From Rhodobacteraceae bacterium IMCC1335 (GTDB taxonomy: Bacteria; Pseudomonadota; Alphaproteobacteria; Rhodobacterales; Rhodobacteraceae), in contig CP046864.1 of NCBI GenBank assembly GCA_039640495.1, positions 1,550,001 through 1,614,000 of the forward strand: a stretch of DNA of 64,000 nucleotides, written 5' to 3'. The notes beneath the pieces were generated by a model. It was given only the letters and a program-made list of their open reading frames with translations. It had not been told where the DNA came from and made no database searches. Below are positions 54,613 through 62,991 of this stretch, piece after piece. Each line of letters begins with the position of its first letter. The stretch's first letter is position 1. The translations under genes and the position numbers were made by a program.

Positions 54613-55912
54613 TTGCGCTCAGATCAAAGTTTTCCCCGGGAAAATATTTTGCAAGCCGCACGTCGGCGGCGCGGGCGTGACCTTCCATGCCTTCCAGCCG
54701 AGAAATCCGCGCGGTGGCTTGCGCAACCCGTTTTGAGCCCTCGCGCGTGGCCTGCTGCCAGGTAACGATTTTCATATATTTATGAACCGATAATCCACCA
54801 GTATAAGCGGCCGCGCCCGATGTTGGCAGCACATGGTTGGTGCCCGATGCTTTATCGCCATAAGAGACGGTTGTTTCTTCGCCCAAGAACAAAGATCCAT
54901 AGCAGCTTAAGCGGCCGCGCCACCAATCTAGATCCTCGGCCTGTACGGTCAAATGCTCGGGGGCGTATTCATCCGAGGTGGCGGCCATTTCTTCGCGGTC
55001 TGCGCACACGATGACCTCTGCGTAATCGCGCCATGCGGCAAGCGCATTATCCCGGTTCAATTCTGGAAGATCATTGATCAGCTTTGGAATTCGGTTCATC
55101 ACGTCCTCAGCCAAGTCTTTGCTATCTGTCACCAACCAGACGGGTGAGTTATAGCCGTGTTCGGCTTGGCTAACCAAATCGGTCGCGACGATATGCGGGT
55201 CGGCGGATTTATCTGCCAGAATCAAACTGTCTGTTGGCCCTGCGATCATATCAATACAAACGCGGCCAAAGAGAATGCGTTTTGCCTCGGCTACAAATTG
55301 ATTGCCTGGCCCGACCAGAATATTGGCTTTGGGCAATCCAAACAGCCCGAATGTCATCGCAGCAATGCCTTGAACGCCGCCTAATGCCATAATCGTATCG
55401 GCCCCACAGATATGGGCGGCGTAAATAATCGCAGGCGCGACACCAACGCCCGGCCGGGGAGGGGAGGTGGCCATAATATGATTGCAGCCCGCCACTTTCG
55501 CCGTTGTCACCGTCATGATTGCGCTGGCAATATGGCTGTAACGGCCGCCAGGCACGTAACAACCCGCCGCGTCAACCGGAATGGCTTTTTGGCCCACAAT
55601 CAATCCTGGAACAACTTCATGTTCAACATCGCTTACCGTGGCTTTTTGCGCCTCAGCAAACCGGCGCACATTCTCATGGGCGAATTGAATATCTTCTTTC
55701 AGCTTTTGTGGCACCAATTCGCAGGCAGCATCAATTTCTTCTTGCGTGAGGATAACATTGCCATCATATTTATCAAATTTTTGCGCGTAATCGAGCGCTT
55801 TTGCATCGCCGCCGTCTTCAATATCGTTCAATATCCCTCGAACAATATCATGGACGTTGGACGCATCGGATTGTGCGGTAAGCGTTGCTTTTTTAAGGTA
55901 GTCTCGTGCCAT
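54605..55912 (-). CDS. hpsN: Sulfopropanediol 3-dehydrogenase (HpsN; histidinol-dehydrogenase family)
   Basis: A 435-residue histidinol-dehydrogenase-fold enzyme. Zinc and catalytic residues of the family are present in SQAEHG (Gln, His), YAPEHLTV and SGTNHVLP. It is not HisD: it starts MARDYLKKATLTAQSDAS, has a VIVGQKAIPVDAAGCYVPGGRYSH region, and lies with a TRAP transporter, as in roseobacter DHPS clusters. HpsN oxidises (R)-2,3-dihydroxypropane-1-sulfonate to sulfolactate with NAD+. The downstream sulfolactate genes are not in this window. Identity rests on similarity I recall plus context; a related diol dehydrogenase is the main alternative. Confidence 0.8.
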   Translation of the reverse strand: MARDYLKKATLTAQSDASNVHDIVRGILNDIEDGGDAKALDYAQKFDKYDGNVILTQEEIDAACELVPQKLKEDIQFAHENVRRFAEAQKATVSDVEHEVVPGLIVGQKAIPVDAAGCYVPGGRYSHIASAIMTVTTAKVAGCNHIMATSPPRPGVGVAPAIIYAAHICGADTIMALGGVQGIAAMTFGLFGLPKANILVGPGNQFVAEAKRILFGRVCIDMIAGPTDSLILADKSADPHIVATDLVSQAEHGYNSPVWLVTDSKDLAEDVMNRIPKLINDLPELNRDNALAAWRDYAEVIVCADREEMAATSDEYAPEHLTVQAEDLDWWRGRLSCYGSLFLGEETTVSYGDKASGTNHVLPTSGAAAYTGGLSVHKYMKIVTWQQATREGSKRVAQATARISRLEGMEGHARAADVRLAKYFPGENFDLSANG

Positions 55913-55924
55913 AGTTATTTTGCC

Positions 55925-57253
55925 TTATTTATAGATATCTGGAAGCATTGTTGTTGAAATCGCAGGTACAAAAGCGATTAACAGGACCACAACAAGCATG
56001 AAAAATACGAATGGGACTGCGCGCCAAGCGATCCGCAGAATTGACTCTCCGGTAATCCCGGAAACGACGAATAAGTTCAACCCTAAAGGCGGCGTGATGA
56101 ACCCGACACCCAAAGCTGTAATCATCATGATGCAAAACTGAATTTCGTTCATGCCAATATTATCCGCCAATGGCTTCAAAATTGGCGCAAGGATCACAAT
56201 GTTGGGGGTTGTTTCCATCACACATCCCGCAGCGATCAAAATGCCGATCATCATCAAAATTAATAGGGTGGGATCATCCGTAAGGGTGGTGACAGAATGG
56301 ACAAACCCTTGTGGCACGCCCATGATCGCCAAAGCCTGTGCGAGGGGCAATGAAAAAGCGATAATCGGAAGAATAATTCCGTTCACTTTTGCAGAGCTGA
56401 CCAGCATGTTGGGAAAATCAGATAATTTAAGCGTGCCCAAAACAAAGCCAATAATGATCGTTACGATCACGGCGGTTGCGCCAGCTTCTGTGGGCGTTAA
56501 TCTTCCCGAAAAGATACCATAAAAGATAATGCCGGGCACAATGAAGGCGTACCATCCAGAGGCAAGCGCCCTGATAAGGTTTCCGAAATATTCTGCCGCG
56601 GAGAGATTGCCACCGCCTTCATATCCGTAAATTCTGTTGACAACGAGATTGGTGATCAGGATGGCGGTTAAGATCAGCAATCCGGGGATCAGGGCAGCCA
56701 AAAATAAGGTTGAGGCGGAGATACCCAGCACCAAGCCAATAATGATATAGGCAATGGATGGCGGGATTAAGATCCCCGTGCAAGCCCCGGCGGCAACGAG
56801 AGCGCAGGCATAGGGACGCGGATACCCACTTTCGACCAACCGATCGATGGTCATCCGCCCCACGGCGGCCGCGCCGGCGGCGTCCGAGCCTGAAATCGCC
56901 GCAAACATGCCGCAAACAAGAACGGTTGCTGATCCAAAACCGCCTTTGGCGAATTGCGTAACAGCTTCGGCCACGTTCAGAAATTTGCGAGACAGGCCAG
57001 TTCTTACCAAAACATCACCGGTTAGAATGAACAGCGTCACCGCGGTTAAAGCAAAGGCATCGATGCCATCAAACAGGCTTTCGCCAACCAATGCGAGGGG
57101 TAAATCGCCCGACATTAGCAGCATTGTAATAGCAGCAACACCGATGGAGGCCCAGACCGGCAAGGCCAGCGCAGCAAGAACCACGAAGATAATCACAGGT
57201 AAGTAAAAATCCCACCCCAGCTCAACGGCTTGATTTAGAGTATTGAAAAGCAT
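55925..57253 (-). CDS. TRAP transporter large permease (DctM family; HpsM-like)
   Basis: A 442-residue, roughly 12-helix channel subunit. Signatures are ILTGDVLVRTGLSRKFLNVAEA, FAAISGSDAAGAAAVGRMTI, GILIPPSIAYIIIGLV and GVGFITPPLGLNLFVVSG. It sits 12 bases from both hpsN and the small permease, in the order solute-binding, small, large, hpsN, SDR. In R. pomeroyi-type DHPS clusters the TRAP genes are called hpsKLM; this would be the large-subunit member. Confidence 0.9.
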   Translation of the reverse strand: MLFNTLNQAVELGWDFYLPVIIFVVLAALALPVWASIGVAAITMLLMSGDLPLALVGESLFDGIDAFALTAVTLFILTGDVLVRTGLSRKFLNVAEAVTQFAKGGFGSATVLVCGMFAAISGSDAAGAAAVGRMTIDRLVESGYPRPYACALVAAGACTGILIPPSIAYIIIGLVLGISASTLFLAALIPGLLILTAILITNLVVNRIYGYEGGGNLSAAEYFGNLIRALASGWYAFIVPGIIFYGIFSGRLTPTEAGATAVIVTIIIGFVLGTLKLSDFPNMLVSSAKVNGIILPIIAFSLPLAQALAIMGVPQGFVHSVTTLTDDPTLLILMMIGILIAAGCVMETTPNIVILAPILKPLADNIGMNEIQFCIMMITALGVGFITPPLGLNLFVVSGITGESILRIAWRAVPFVFFMLVVVLLIAFVPAISTTMLPDIYK

Positions 57254-57264
57254 CGCCGTATTCC

Positions 57265-57777
57265 TCAGTCAAACAGCTTGTCGCCTTCGTAAACGGGCGA
57301 CCCGTCGCGAAGGCTGCGCAGATCGCGCAGGAGCGATTGCGTCAATCGCACGATTACCAGAAAAAACCCAATTGGCACGGCCATCAGGAACCAAACCATC
57401 GACACCCGAAGGCCATGGCTTACCGAGCCAAATTTCCACGAGACATGGACGGTTTCCCATGACCAGTATAACGCGATCAAAGCGACCGCAAACATGACCA
57501 GATCACCAAAGATGTAGAGCAGGGTTTTCACCGAAGGGCTCAAATAATGCATCACCACATCAATTCTGATATGCGCGCGGTCTTTCACGGCCGCGGCCGC
57601 ACCGATCCAGGCAAGATAGATAAAAGAATATCGCACAATTTCTTCGCCCCAAATGGATGAATAGGCAAAGATCTCGCGGCGAAACACTTCAACGGCCATG
57701 GTCATAACGAGCATGACGTAAAAGGCCAAAAGTGCCCATTTCTCGGCGTCTTTATTGAGCCTTTGAAGTAACAACAT
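57265..57777 (-). CDS. TRAP transporter small permease (DctQ family; HpsL-like)
   Basis: A 170-residue four-helix protein. The ATG at 57777 (MLLLQRLNK) has a GGGAGG site; the in-frame ATG 36 bases upstream lacks one. The DctQ signature SSIWGEEIVRYSFIYLAWIGAAAAVKD is present. It links the Tat-exported binding protein to the channel. Confidence 0.88.
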   Translation of the reverse strand: MLLLQRLNKDAEKWALLAFYVMLVMTMAVEVFRREIFAYSSIWGEEIVRYSFIYLAWIGAAAAVKDRAHIRIDVVMHYLSPSVKTLLYIFGDLVMFAVALIALYWSWETVHVSWKFGSVSHGLRVSMVWFLMAVPIGFFLVIVRLTQSLLRDLRSLRDGSPVYEGDKLFD

Positions 57778-57885
57778 AACAAACCTCCCTCGTAGCGTCG
57801 CTTTGGCCAGCAAGGCGCGTTGAAAAATGCAAAATTATTTTGAGAGTAAAAATGGTGGGCGTTTTTGCACGCCCACCAAAAACAT

Positions 57886-59040
57886 TTATGCGTCGTGTAC
57901 GTAGTACCGGCCTTGCGTGCCGGCTGCTTCTTCGAGCTTTGCGAATGTATCCATTGAGCCGGCCAGCTCAACTTTGAAGCTGTCCCATGCCGCATTCTGA
58001 TAGCCGCCAACAGATTGCCACTCACCCAGTTGATCCTCGCTTAATGAGTGGAACTGAACGCCCGATTTGCGCAGCTCAGCCATGGCGTAATTGCGCGCTG
58101 AAGGTACTTTTGAAAGGTTCTGATGACGGGTGATTTCCGCCGCTTCCATAATGCCGTCTTGAACATCTGCCGGCATAGAGTTGAACCATTCAAGGTTACA
58201 AGAATACACCTGCGAATCTGGAACCGCCTGCGTGAAAGTTACATGGCTTAAAATGTCTTTGAAGCCAAACACATACAGCGCGCCAACGGATGGGTCGAGC
58301 GCGTCCGCAACGCCTTGTTTGATCGCTGAGGGCGTTTCACCCCATGCTACAGGTGTTGGGTTCGCACCGACCAAGCGGCAATATTGCTGCAACATTGCTG
58401 AGCCTGGTACACGGAATTTTACGCCAGACAAATCGCCAGGTGTCATCACAGCGCCTGCACCACCTTTGCGAACCGCAACCACACGCGGGTCAATATTGAC
58501 ATAGAACAAGGCTTTAAAACCCGCCGCTTCGACATTTGGGTTTACCGCTTTTGCCCAAGTGTCAGAATGTACCAGGTTTGTGAAGCGCTGGTTTGAACCA
58601 CAGAGATAGGGCATGTTGATCAAGTCAACGGTTGATGCGAAAGGGGCAAAATTTGATAAAGAATGCTGCGCAGCTTGGATGGTACCTGATTGTACCTTTT
58701 GGGCCAACGCCCCACCTGCGCCCAACTGGCCGCCGGGGGCCAATTTGACATAGACTTTGCCGCTTGTGGCGTTTTGGATGTTTTCTTTAAGGTCCAATTG
58801 CATGATTGGGTAGCTGCGCGTCGCGCCCAGAACGTAGGCTGTTGCAATTGTCATCACGTGATCGGCGGCTTTTTCGCGATCTCTTTCTTCGCTCGCCGTC
58901 TGAGCTGCGGCCTCAGTTGACCAAAGCGTTCCCGCTGCGCCTGCAACCATTGCGGCTGTGAAGCTGCCTGAGCCCGCTAGTTTCAGGAAATTCCGGCGTG
59001 TTGCTGATTTCAGATTTTTGTTCTCGTTACTCAATTTCAT
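57886..59040 (-). CDS. TRAP transporter solute-binding protein with Tat signal (HpsK-like)
   Basis: A 384-residue periplasmic binding protein with a twin-arginine signal (TRRNFLK, residues 14-20, cleavage near AAA after residue 47). Binding-domain features are APGGQLGAGGALAQKVQSG, NMPYLC, FRVPGSAMLQQYCRLVGANPTPVAWGETPSAIKQGVADALDP, the family ligand region. It would bind DHPS or a similar small sulfonate or diol. Export in folded form by Tat is common for this DctP branch. A 108-base gap separates it from the small permease gene. Confidence 0.9.
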   Translation of the reverse strand: MKLSNENKNLKSATRRNFLKLAGSGSFTAAMVAGAAGTLWSTEAAAQTASEERDREKAADHVMTIATAYVLGATRSYPIMQLDLKENIQNATSGKVYVKLAPGGQLGAGGALAQKVQSGTIQAAQHSLSNFAPFASTVDLINMPYLCGSNQRFTNLVHSDTWAKAVNPNVEAAGFKALFYVNIDPRVVAVRKGGAGAVMTPGDLSGVKFRVPGSAMLQQYCRLVGANPTPVAWGETPSAIKQGVADALDPSVGALYVFGFKDILSHVTFTQAVPDSQVYSCNLEWFNSMPADVQDGIMEAAEITRHQNLSKVPSARNYAMAELRKSGVQFHSLSEDQLGEWQSVGGYQNAAWDSFKVELAGSMDTFAKLEEAAGTQGRYYVHDA

Positions 59041-59067
59041 GTACTCCCTAAGTGATATGTACTGCGG

Positions 59068-59241
59068 CTACTTTTTAGCCTCAGCTTCTTTCGTCAGAAT
59101 CGTGATGACAAACAGGATGGCGACGCCACTTAACATGAGCATTTCGCCGACATCGCCAATAAACGAAGCGTTATAGATTGACCCAAGGGCCACATTTAAA
59201 GTGAAAACCACGAATAAGATGATCGCTCCGATAAGCGGCAT
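59068..59241 (-). CDS. Small two-helix membrane protein upstream of the TRAP genes
   Basis: 57 residues from ATG (MPLIGAIILF) with GGGAGG 9 bases upstream. Two hydrophobic helices (PLIGAIILFVVFTLNVALG and GEMLMLSGVAILFVITIL) flank a short loop, ending in KEAEAKK. It is the first gene after the LacI operators and 27 bases before the binding-protein gene, so probably co-transcribed with the DHPS-type operon. No family recognised; it may assist the transporter. Confidence 0.7.
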   Translation of the reverse strand: MPLIGAIILFVVFTLNVALGSIYNASFIGDVGEMLMLSGVAILFVITILTKEAEAKK

Positions 59242-59279
59242 TAAACCTATCCTCCCAGATGTTAAGAAGATTCCCACTC

Positions 59280-59320
59280 AATGTAAGCGTTTACATTGCT
59301 AAAATGCAAGCCTTTACATC
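59280..59320. promoter_or_regulatory. Two tandem LacI-type operators
   Basis: Site 1 (59280-59297) is AATGTAAGCGTTTACATT, palindromic around the central CG except one pair. Site 2 (59303-59320) is AATGCAAGCCTTTACATC, two changes from site 1 in the core. Both lie between the TRAP/hpsN operon and the LacI gene. Confidence 0.8.
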
Positions 59321-59385
59321 GAATATTTTAATTTCTTTAATAATGCCATATAGTTGCAGTTCTGATCAAAGTGGGTTGACCTTGA

Positions 59386-60408
59386 ATGCGCATTAAAAAT
59401 GGCACTCCAACGCTTCATGACGTTGCTTTTGCGGCCAATGTGTCGACGGCAACCGTCTCGCGCTGTCTTAATTTTCCCGATAAAGTATCGGCTGCAACGC
59501 GCCAAAAAGTGTCTGCCGCGATCAACGAGCTGGGTTATTTGCCAAACTTTGGAGCCAAAGTTATGGCCACTAATCGCACCAATACGATCGGCGCGATTAT
59601 TCCCACGATGGAAAACGCAATTTTCGCGCGGGGCCTCCAAGCCTTTCAAGAAGAGCTATTGTTGCACGGTTTCACACTTTTGGTTGCCAGTACGTCGTAC
59701 CGACCTGAAATAGAGCAAGAGCAAATCAGAGCGCTGGTGGCCCGCGGGGCGGATGCGTTGCTTTTGATTGGGCATGAACGCGATCCCGAGATTTATCGAT
59801 TTCTTGAAAACCAAGGCGTCGCGGCGCTGACCGCTTGGGCTTATAACAGCCAAGCTGAACGGCCCTCTGTGGGGTTTGACAACCGGGCTGCGATGCGTGA
59901 GATGGCGATCAAAGTGATAGAGATGGGTCATCGAAAATTGGCACTTATTTCTGCGCAAAGAGCAACCAATGACCGTGCAAAAGCCCGTCACTCTGGTATT
60001 TTGGATGCGATGGCGGAAAACGGATTGGATCCAAATGATCTTTATTTGCTTGAAACCACCTATGGTATCGAGGAGGGCGCGCAAGCTTTCAAGCAGGTTA
60101 TGGCAGCAAATACGGGGGCAACTGCTGTGTTTTGCGGCAATGATGTTTTGGCCGTCGGGGCGTTGAGAAGCGCGCGCGAGCTAAACCTAAATGTTCCAAA
60201 TGACGTATCTATCATCGGGTTTGACGATATAGAATTGGCGCAAGTTGCCTATCCGGCGCTGACCACAGTGCATGTTCCGCATCGTGAAATGGGAGTATTC
60301 GCGGCGAAAGCGCTGGCGAATTTAATCAAAGAGGGAATTGCGCTGAAATCCATACCGTTAAAGACCAAACTTGTGTTCCGAGATACGCTTGCCGCTGTGG
60401 CGCCCTAA
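59386..60408 (+). CDS. LacI-family transcriptional regulator
   Basis: A 340-residue regulator with an N-terminal LacI helix-turn-helix (TLHDVAFAANVSTATVSRCL, residues 8-27), hinge helix near 50-60, and a periplasmic-binding-like effector domain (TIGAIIPTMENAIFARGLQAFQ, FCGNDVLAVGALRSA, IIGFDDIELA). Divergent from the TRAP/hpsN operon with operators in between, it is the likely repressor of that operon, with DHPS or a derivative as inducer. It is not obviously linked to the hyu genes downstream. Confidence 0.9.
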   Translation: MRIKNGTPTLHDVAFAANVSTATVSRCLNFPDKVSAATRQKVSAAINELGYLPNFGAKVMATNRTNTIGAIIPTMENAIFARGLQAFQEELLLHGFTLLVASTSYRPEIEQEQIRALVARGADALLLIGHERDPEIYRFLENQGVAALTAWAYNSQAERPSVGFDNRAAMREMAIKVIEMGHRKLALISAQRATNDRAKARHSGILDAMAENGLDPNDLYLLETTYGIEEGAQAFKQVMAANTGATAVFCGNDVLAVGALRSARELNLNVPNDVSIIGFDDIELAQVAYPALTTVHVPHREMGVFAAKALANLIKEGIALKSIPLKTKLVFRDTLAAVAP

Positions 60409-60900
60409 AGTTCGCTAAGAGAGAAACAGCCGTTACGCTGTTGTATTCCCTGTGCTTAGAAATCGGTGTTGGGATATCTCTTAAATGATTTGGGGTTTAA
60501 GATGTGGTTTCAGCTCAAACTGTGCCAGCTTTACGCGAATATTTCGGAAAATTATTTTGCCTCTCCTACTCTGCACCTGCGTCTTACGGTAGATTTGCCG
60601 ATCTGTGGATCCGTCGGTACAAAAGATTGTCTTGATGTTCTAAAATTCAAGTTTGCAGGAAAGGGTTCTCACAGGGCGCTGCTTATATTGAGTGAAGCTT
60701 TTTGCGGCCCCGCTTTGCGGTTTTAATGGGTGCTCAAGCAGCCACGACTAAAAAGCTTGTGGTTAAAGAATATGCCGGGTGCGCCGTGCCTTTGGTGCGG
60801 GTCGACGCGTTTAGTGCATTTTTGTTTGATCGATAAAACAACTTGTAAATCGGCCCCGACACCCCCTAGTTTTAATAGACTAAATTGGAGGTCTTTTTTC
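60409..60900. other. Gap upstream of hyuA
   Basis: About 490 bases with no supported gene. A frame at 60466-60726 has no ribosome site. A short CCGC-TTT-GCGG hairpin followed by TTTT ends near 60724 and could weakly terminate upstream transcription. Confidence 0.35.
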
Positions 60901-62991
60901 TTGGCGCAGCATTCAGTTCGTTTGGGCGTAGATATTGGCGGAACTTTTACAGATGTGGTGCTGGAGGTTGGCACCGCTGTGTTTTCCGCCAAGGTTTTAA
61001 CCACCTATACAGCACCTGAAGAGGCAATTATCGCAGGCCTCCAGCAAGTTTGTGACAAAGCAGGCGTTGCGCCTTTCCAAATTGAGCAGGTCATTCACGG
61101 CACGACGTTGGCAACCAATGCGTTGATTGAGCGGCGAGGTGCAAAAACGGCTTTGATTACGAGCGAAGGGTTTCGAGACGTGATTGAAATGCGTACGGAA
61201 TCACGGTTTGAGCAATATGATTTAAATCTGATTTTGCCCGAGCCGCTTTTGCCGCGCCAAAGGCGCTACACGGTTCCGGGCCGGATGGATGCCAATGGGG
61301 CTGAAATTATGGCTCTCAGCCGCGCCGATATAGAACCGGTTATCGCCCAAATTGCGGCGGCAGGGTATGAGAGCGTTGCGGTGGGATTGATCCATTCTTA
61401 TTTGAACGATCGCCATGAAAAAATGGTGGCTGAGCTATTATCAGAGCGGTTGCCGCATGTGATGGTTTCTCTCTCCTGTGAGGTGTCGCCACAGATGCGC
61501 GAATATGAGCGGTTCAATACTGTGGTTGCGAATGCCTATATCAAACCTTTGATGAAATCATATTTAGATCGCTTAAGGGATCGGTTGCGGTCTGAATCGG
61601 TGGAATGTGACGTTTTTCTGATGCATTCTGGGGGCGGTATCATTTCGCTTGAAAGCGCTGCTGAATTTCCTGTGCGCCTGGTGGAGTCGGGCCCTGCAGG
61701 GGGCGCGGTTTTTGCGGCCCATATCGCGGCGCGCCACGGATTGAAAAATGTTATATCTTTCGATATGGGGGGCACCACCGCCAAAATTTGTTTGATCAAA
61801 GACCAAACGCCCAAAACCAGCCGGGTTTTTGAAGTTGCGAGAAGCTACCGATTTAAAAAAGGATCGGGCATGCCGATTTCGATACCTGTCATTGATATGG
61901 TTGAAATCGGTGCCGGGGGGGGATCGCTGGCGCATGTTGATGCGCTGCGTCAAATCCGGGTTGGGCCGCAAAGCGCTGGCTCTGAGCCGGGGCCGGCATG
62001 TTTTGGCAAAGGCGGAGAAAAGCCGGCCGTTACCGATGCGGACCTGCTTTTGGGCAAGCTGGATCCAGACCGCTTTGCTGGCGGATCTTTACCGCTTGAT
62101 GGCGCAGAGGCGCAAAAGGTAATGGGCAATGTTTTGGGCGCACCTTTAAATATGCCCGCGATCACTGCGGCGTTTGGGTTGGCTGAAGTGGTTGATGAAA
62201 ATATGGCGAATGCGGCGCGGGTACACGCGGTGGAAACGGGCGAAGATCTCTCTGGCTATACGATGATCGCTTTTGGCGGGGCTGCACCTTTGCACGCGGG
62301 TCGTCTTTGCGAAAAACTGGGCATTCGCCGGGCCTTGGTGCCGCCGGGCGCGGGGGTTGGCTCGGCAATTGGGTTTTTACGCGCGCCCTTCAGCTTTGAA
62401 GCAACGCGCTCTGTCTATATGAAGCTTGCGCAGTTTGATTCCCAAAGAATCAAAACGCTGTTGGATGAATTGCAAATGGAGGCGGCTGGATTTGTTGCCC
62501 GCTGTACCTCTGACAGCCCGATCGTTTTGGAATTTAAAGCCTATATGCGTTACGCAGGCCAAGGTTGGGAAATTCCGATTGGTTTAGACGCGGATTGCGC
62601 TAAGGCGCCTGACGCAGCCGTTTTTGAGAACCGCTTTACCGATGAATATGCCAAATTATTTGGGCGCCCAGTCGCCGGGCTGGATATTGAAGTGACGGTT
62701 TGGTCGGTGAACGCGGCCACGACGCCTGCTGCCGTGGCGCGGGTGCCGGAAAGTGCCGCGCGCATTCACGCGATAGCCCCTAAAAACCGCAGTCTTTTTG
62801 AACCCGCGGTGGAAGCGTTTGTGGAAGCGGCGGAAATACCGCGTGCTCATTTGCGCTGCGAAGATATGATTGCTGGGCCCGCCGCAATAACCGAGGATGA
62901 AACAACGATTATTGTGCCCTCAAGCTGCGTTGCCACATGCCTAGCAGATGGCTGTATCGATCTGCGTTTGAAAGGAGCCAGCGATGCTTAA
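60901..62991 (+). CDS. hyuA: Hydantoinase/oxoprolinase subunit A (HyuA family)
   Basis: A 696-residue ATP-using subunit. TTG at 60901 is chosen: GGAGG lies about 10 bases upstream, and homology begins at once with VRLGVDIGGTFTDVVLEVG; the 57-codon upstream extension has no family match. Other signatures are HGTTLATNALIERRGAKTALI, SVALIHSY-like residues, FDMGGTTAKICLI, GAGGGSLAHVD and GPACFGKGG. Such subunits, with HyuB, open hydantoins or 5-oxoproline-type rings with ATP. The substrate is not readable. The stop overlaps the hyuB start. Confidence 0.9.
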   Translation: MAQHSVRLGVDIGGTFTDVVLEVGTAVFSAKVLTTYTAPEEAIIAGLQQVCDKAGVAPFQIEQVIHGTTLATNALIERRGAKTALITSEGFRDVIEMRTESRFEQYDLNLILPEPLLPRQRRYTVPGRMDANGAEIMALSRADIEPVIAQIAAAGYESVAVGLIHSYLNDRHEKMVAELLSERLPHVMVSLSCEVSPQMREYERFNTVVANAYIKPLMKSYLDRLRDRLRSESVECDVFLMHSGGGIISLESAAEFPVRLVESGPAGGAVFAAHIAARHGLKNVISFDMGGTTAKICLIKDQTPKTSRVFEVARSYRFKKGSGMPISIPVIDMVEIGAGGGSLAHVDALRQIRVGPQSAGSEPGPACFGKGGEKPAVTDADLLLGKLDPDRFAGGSLPLDGAEAQKVMGNVLGAPLNMPAITAAFGLAEVVDENMANAARVHAVETGEDLSGYTMIAFGGAAPLHAGRLCEKLGIRRALVPPGAGVGSAIGFLRAPFSFEATRSVYMKLAQFDSQRIKTLLDELQMEAAGFVARCTSDSPIVLEFKAYMRYAGQGWEIPIGLDADCAKAPDAAVFENRFTDEYAKLFGRPVAGLDIEVTVWSVNAATTPAAVARVPESAARIHAIAPKNRSLFEPAVEAFVEAAEIPRAHLRCEDMIAGPAAITEDETTIIVPSSCVATCLADGCIDLRLKGASDA

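Noticed and set aside
60730..60900. Upstream extension of hyuA
   Set aside because: No family match; the TTG at 60901 with GGAGG fits the start of homology.
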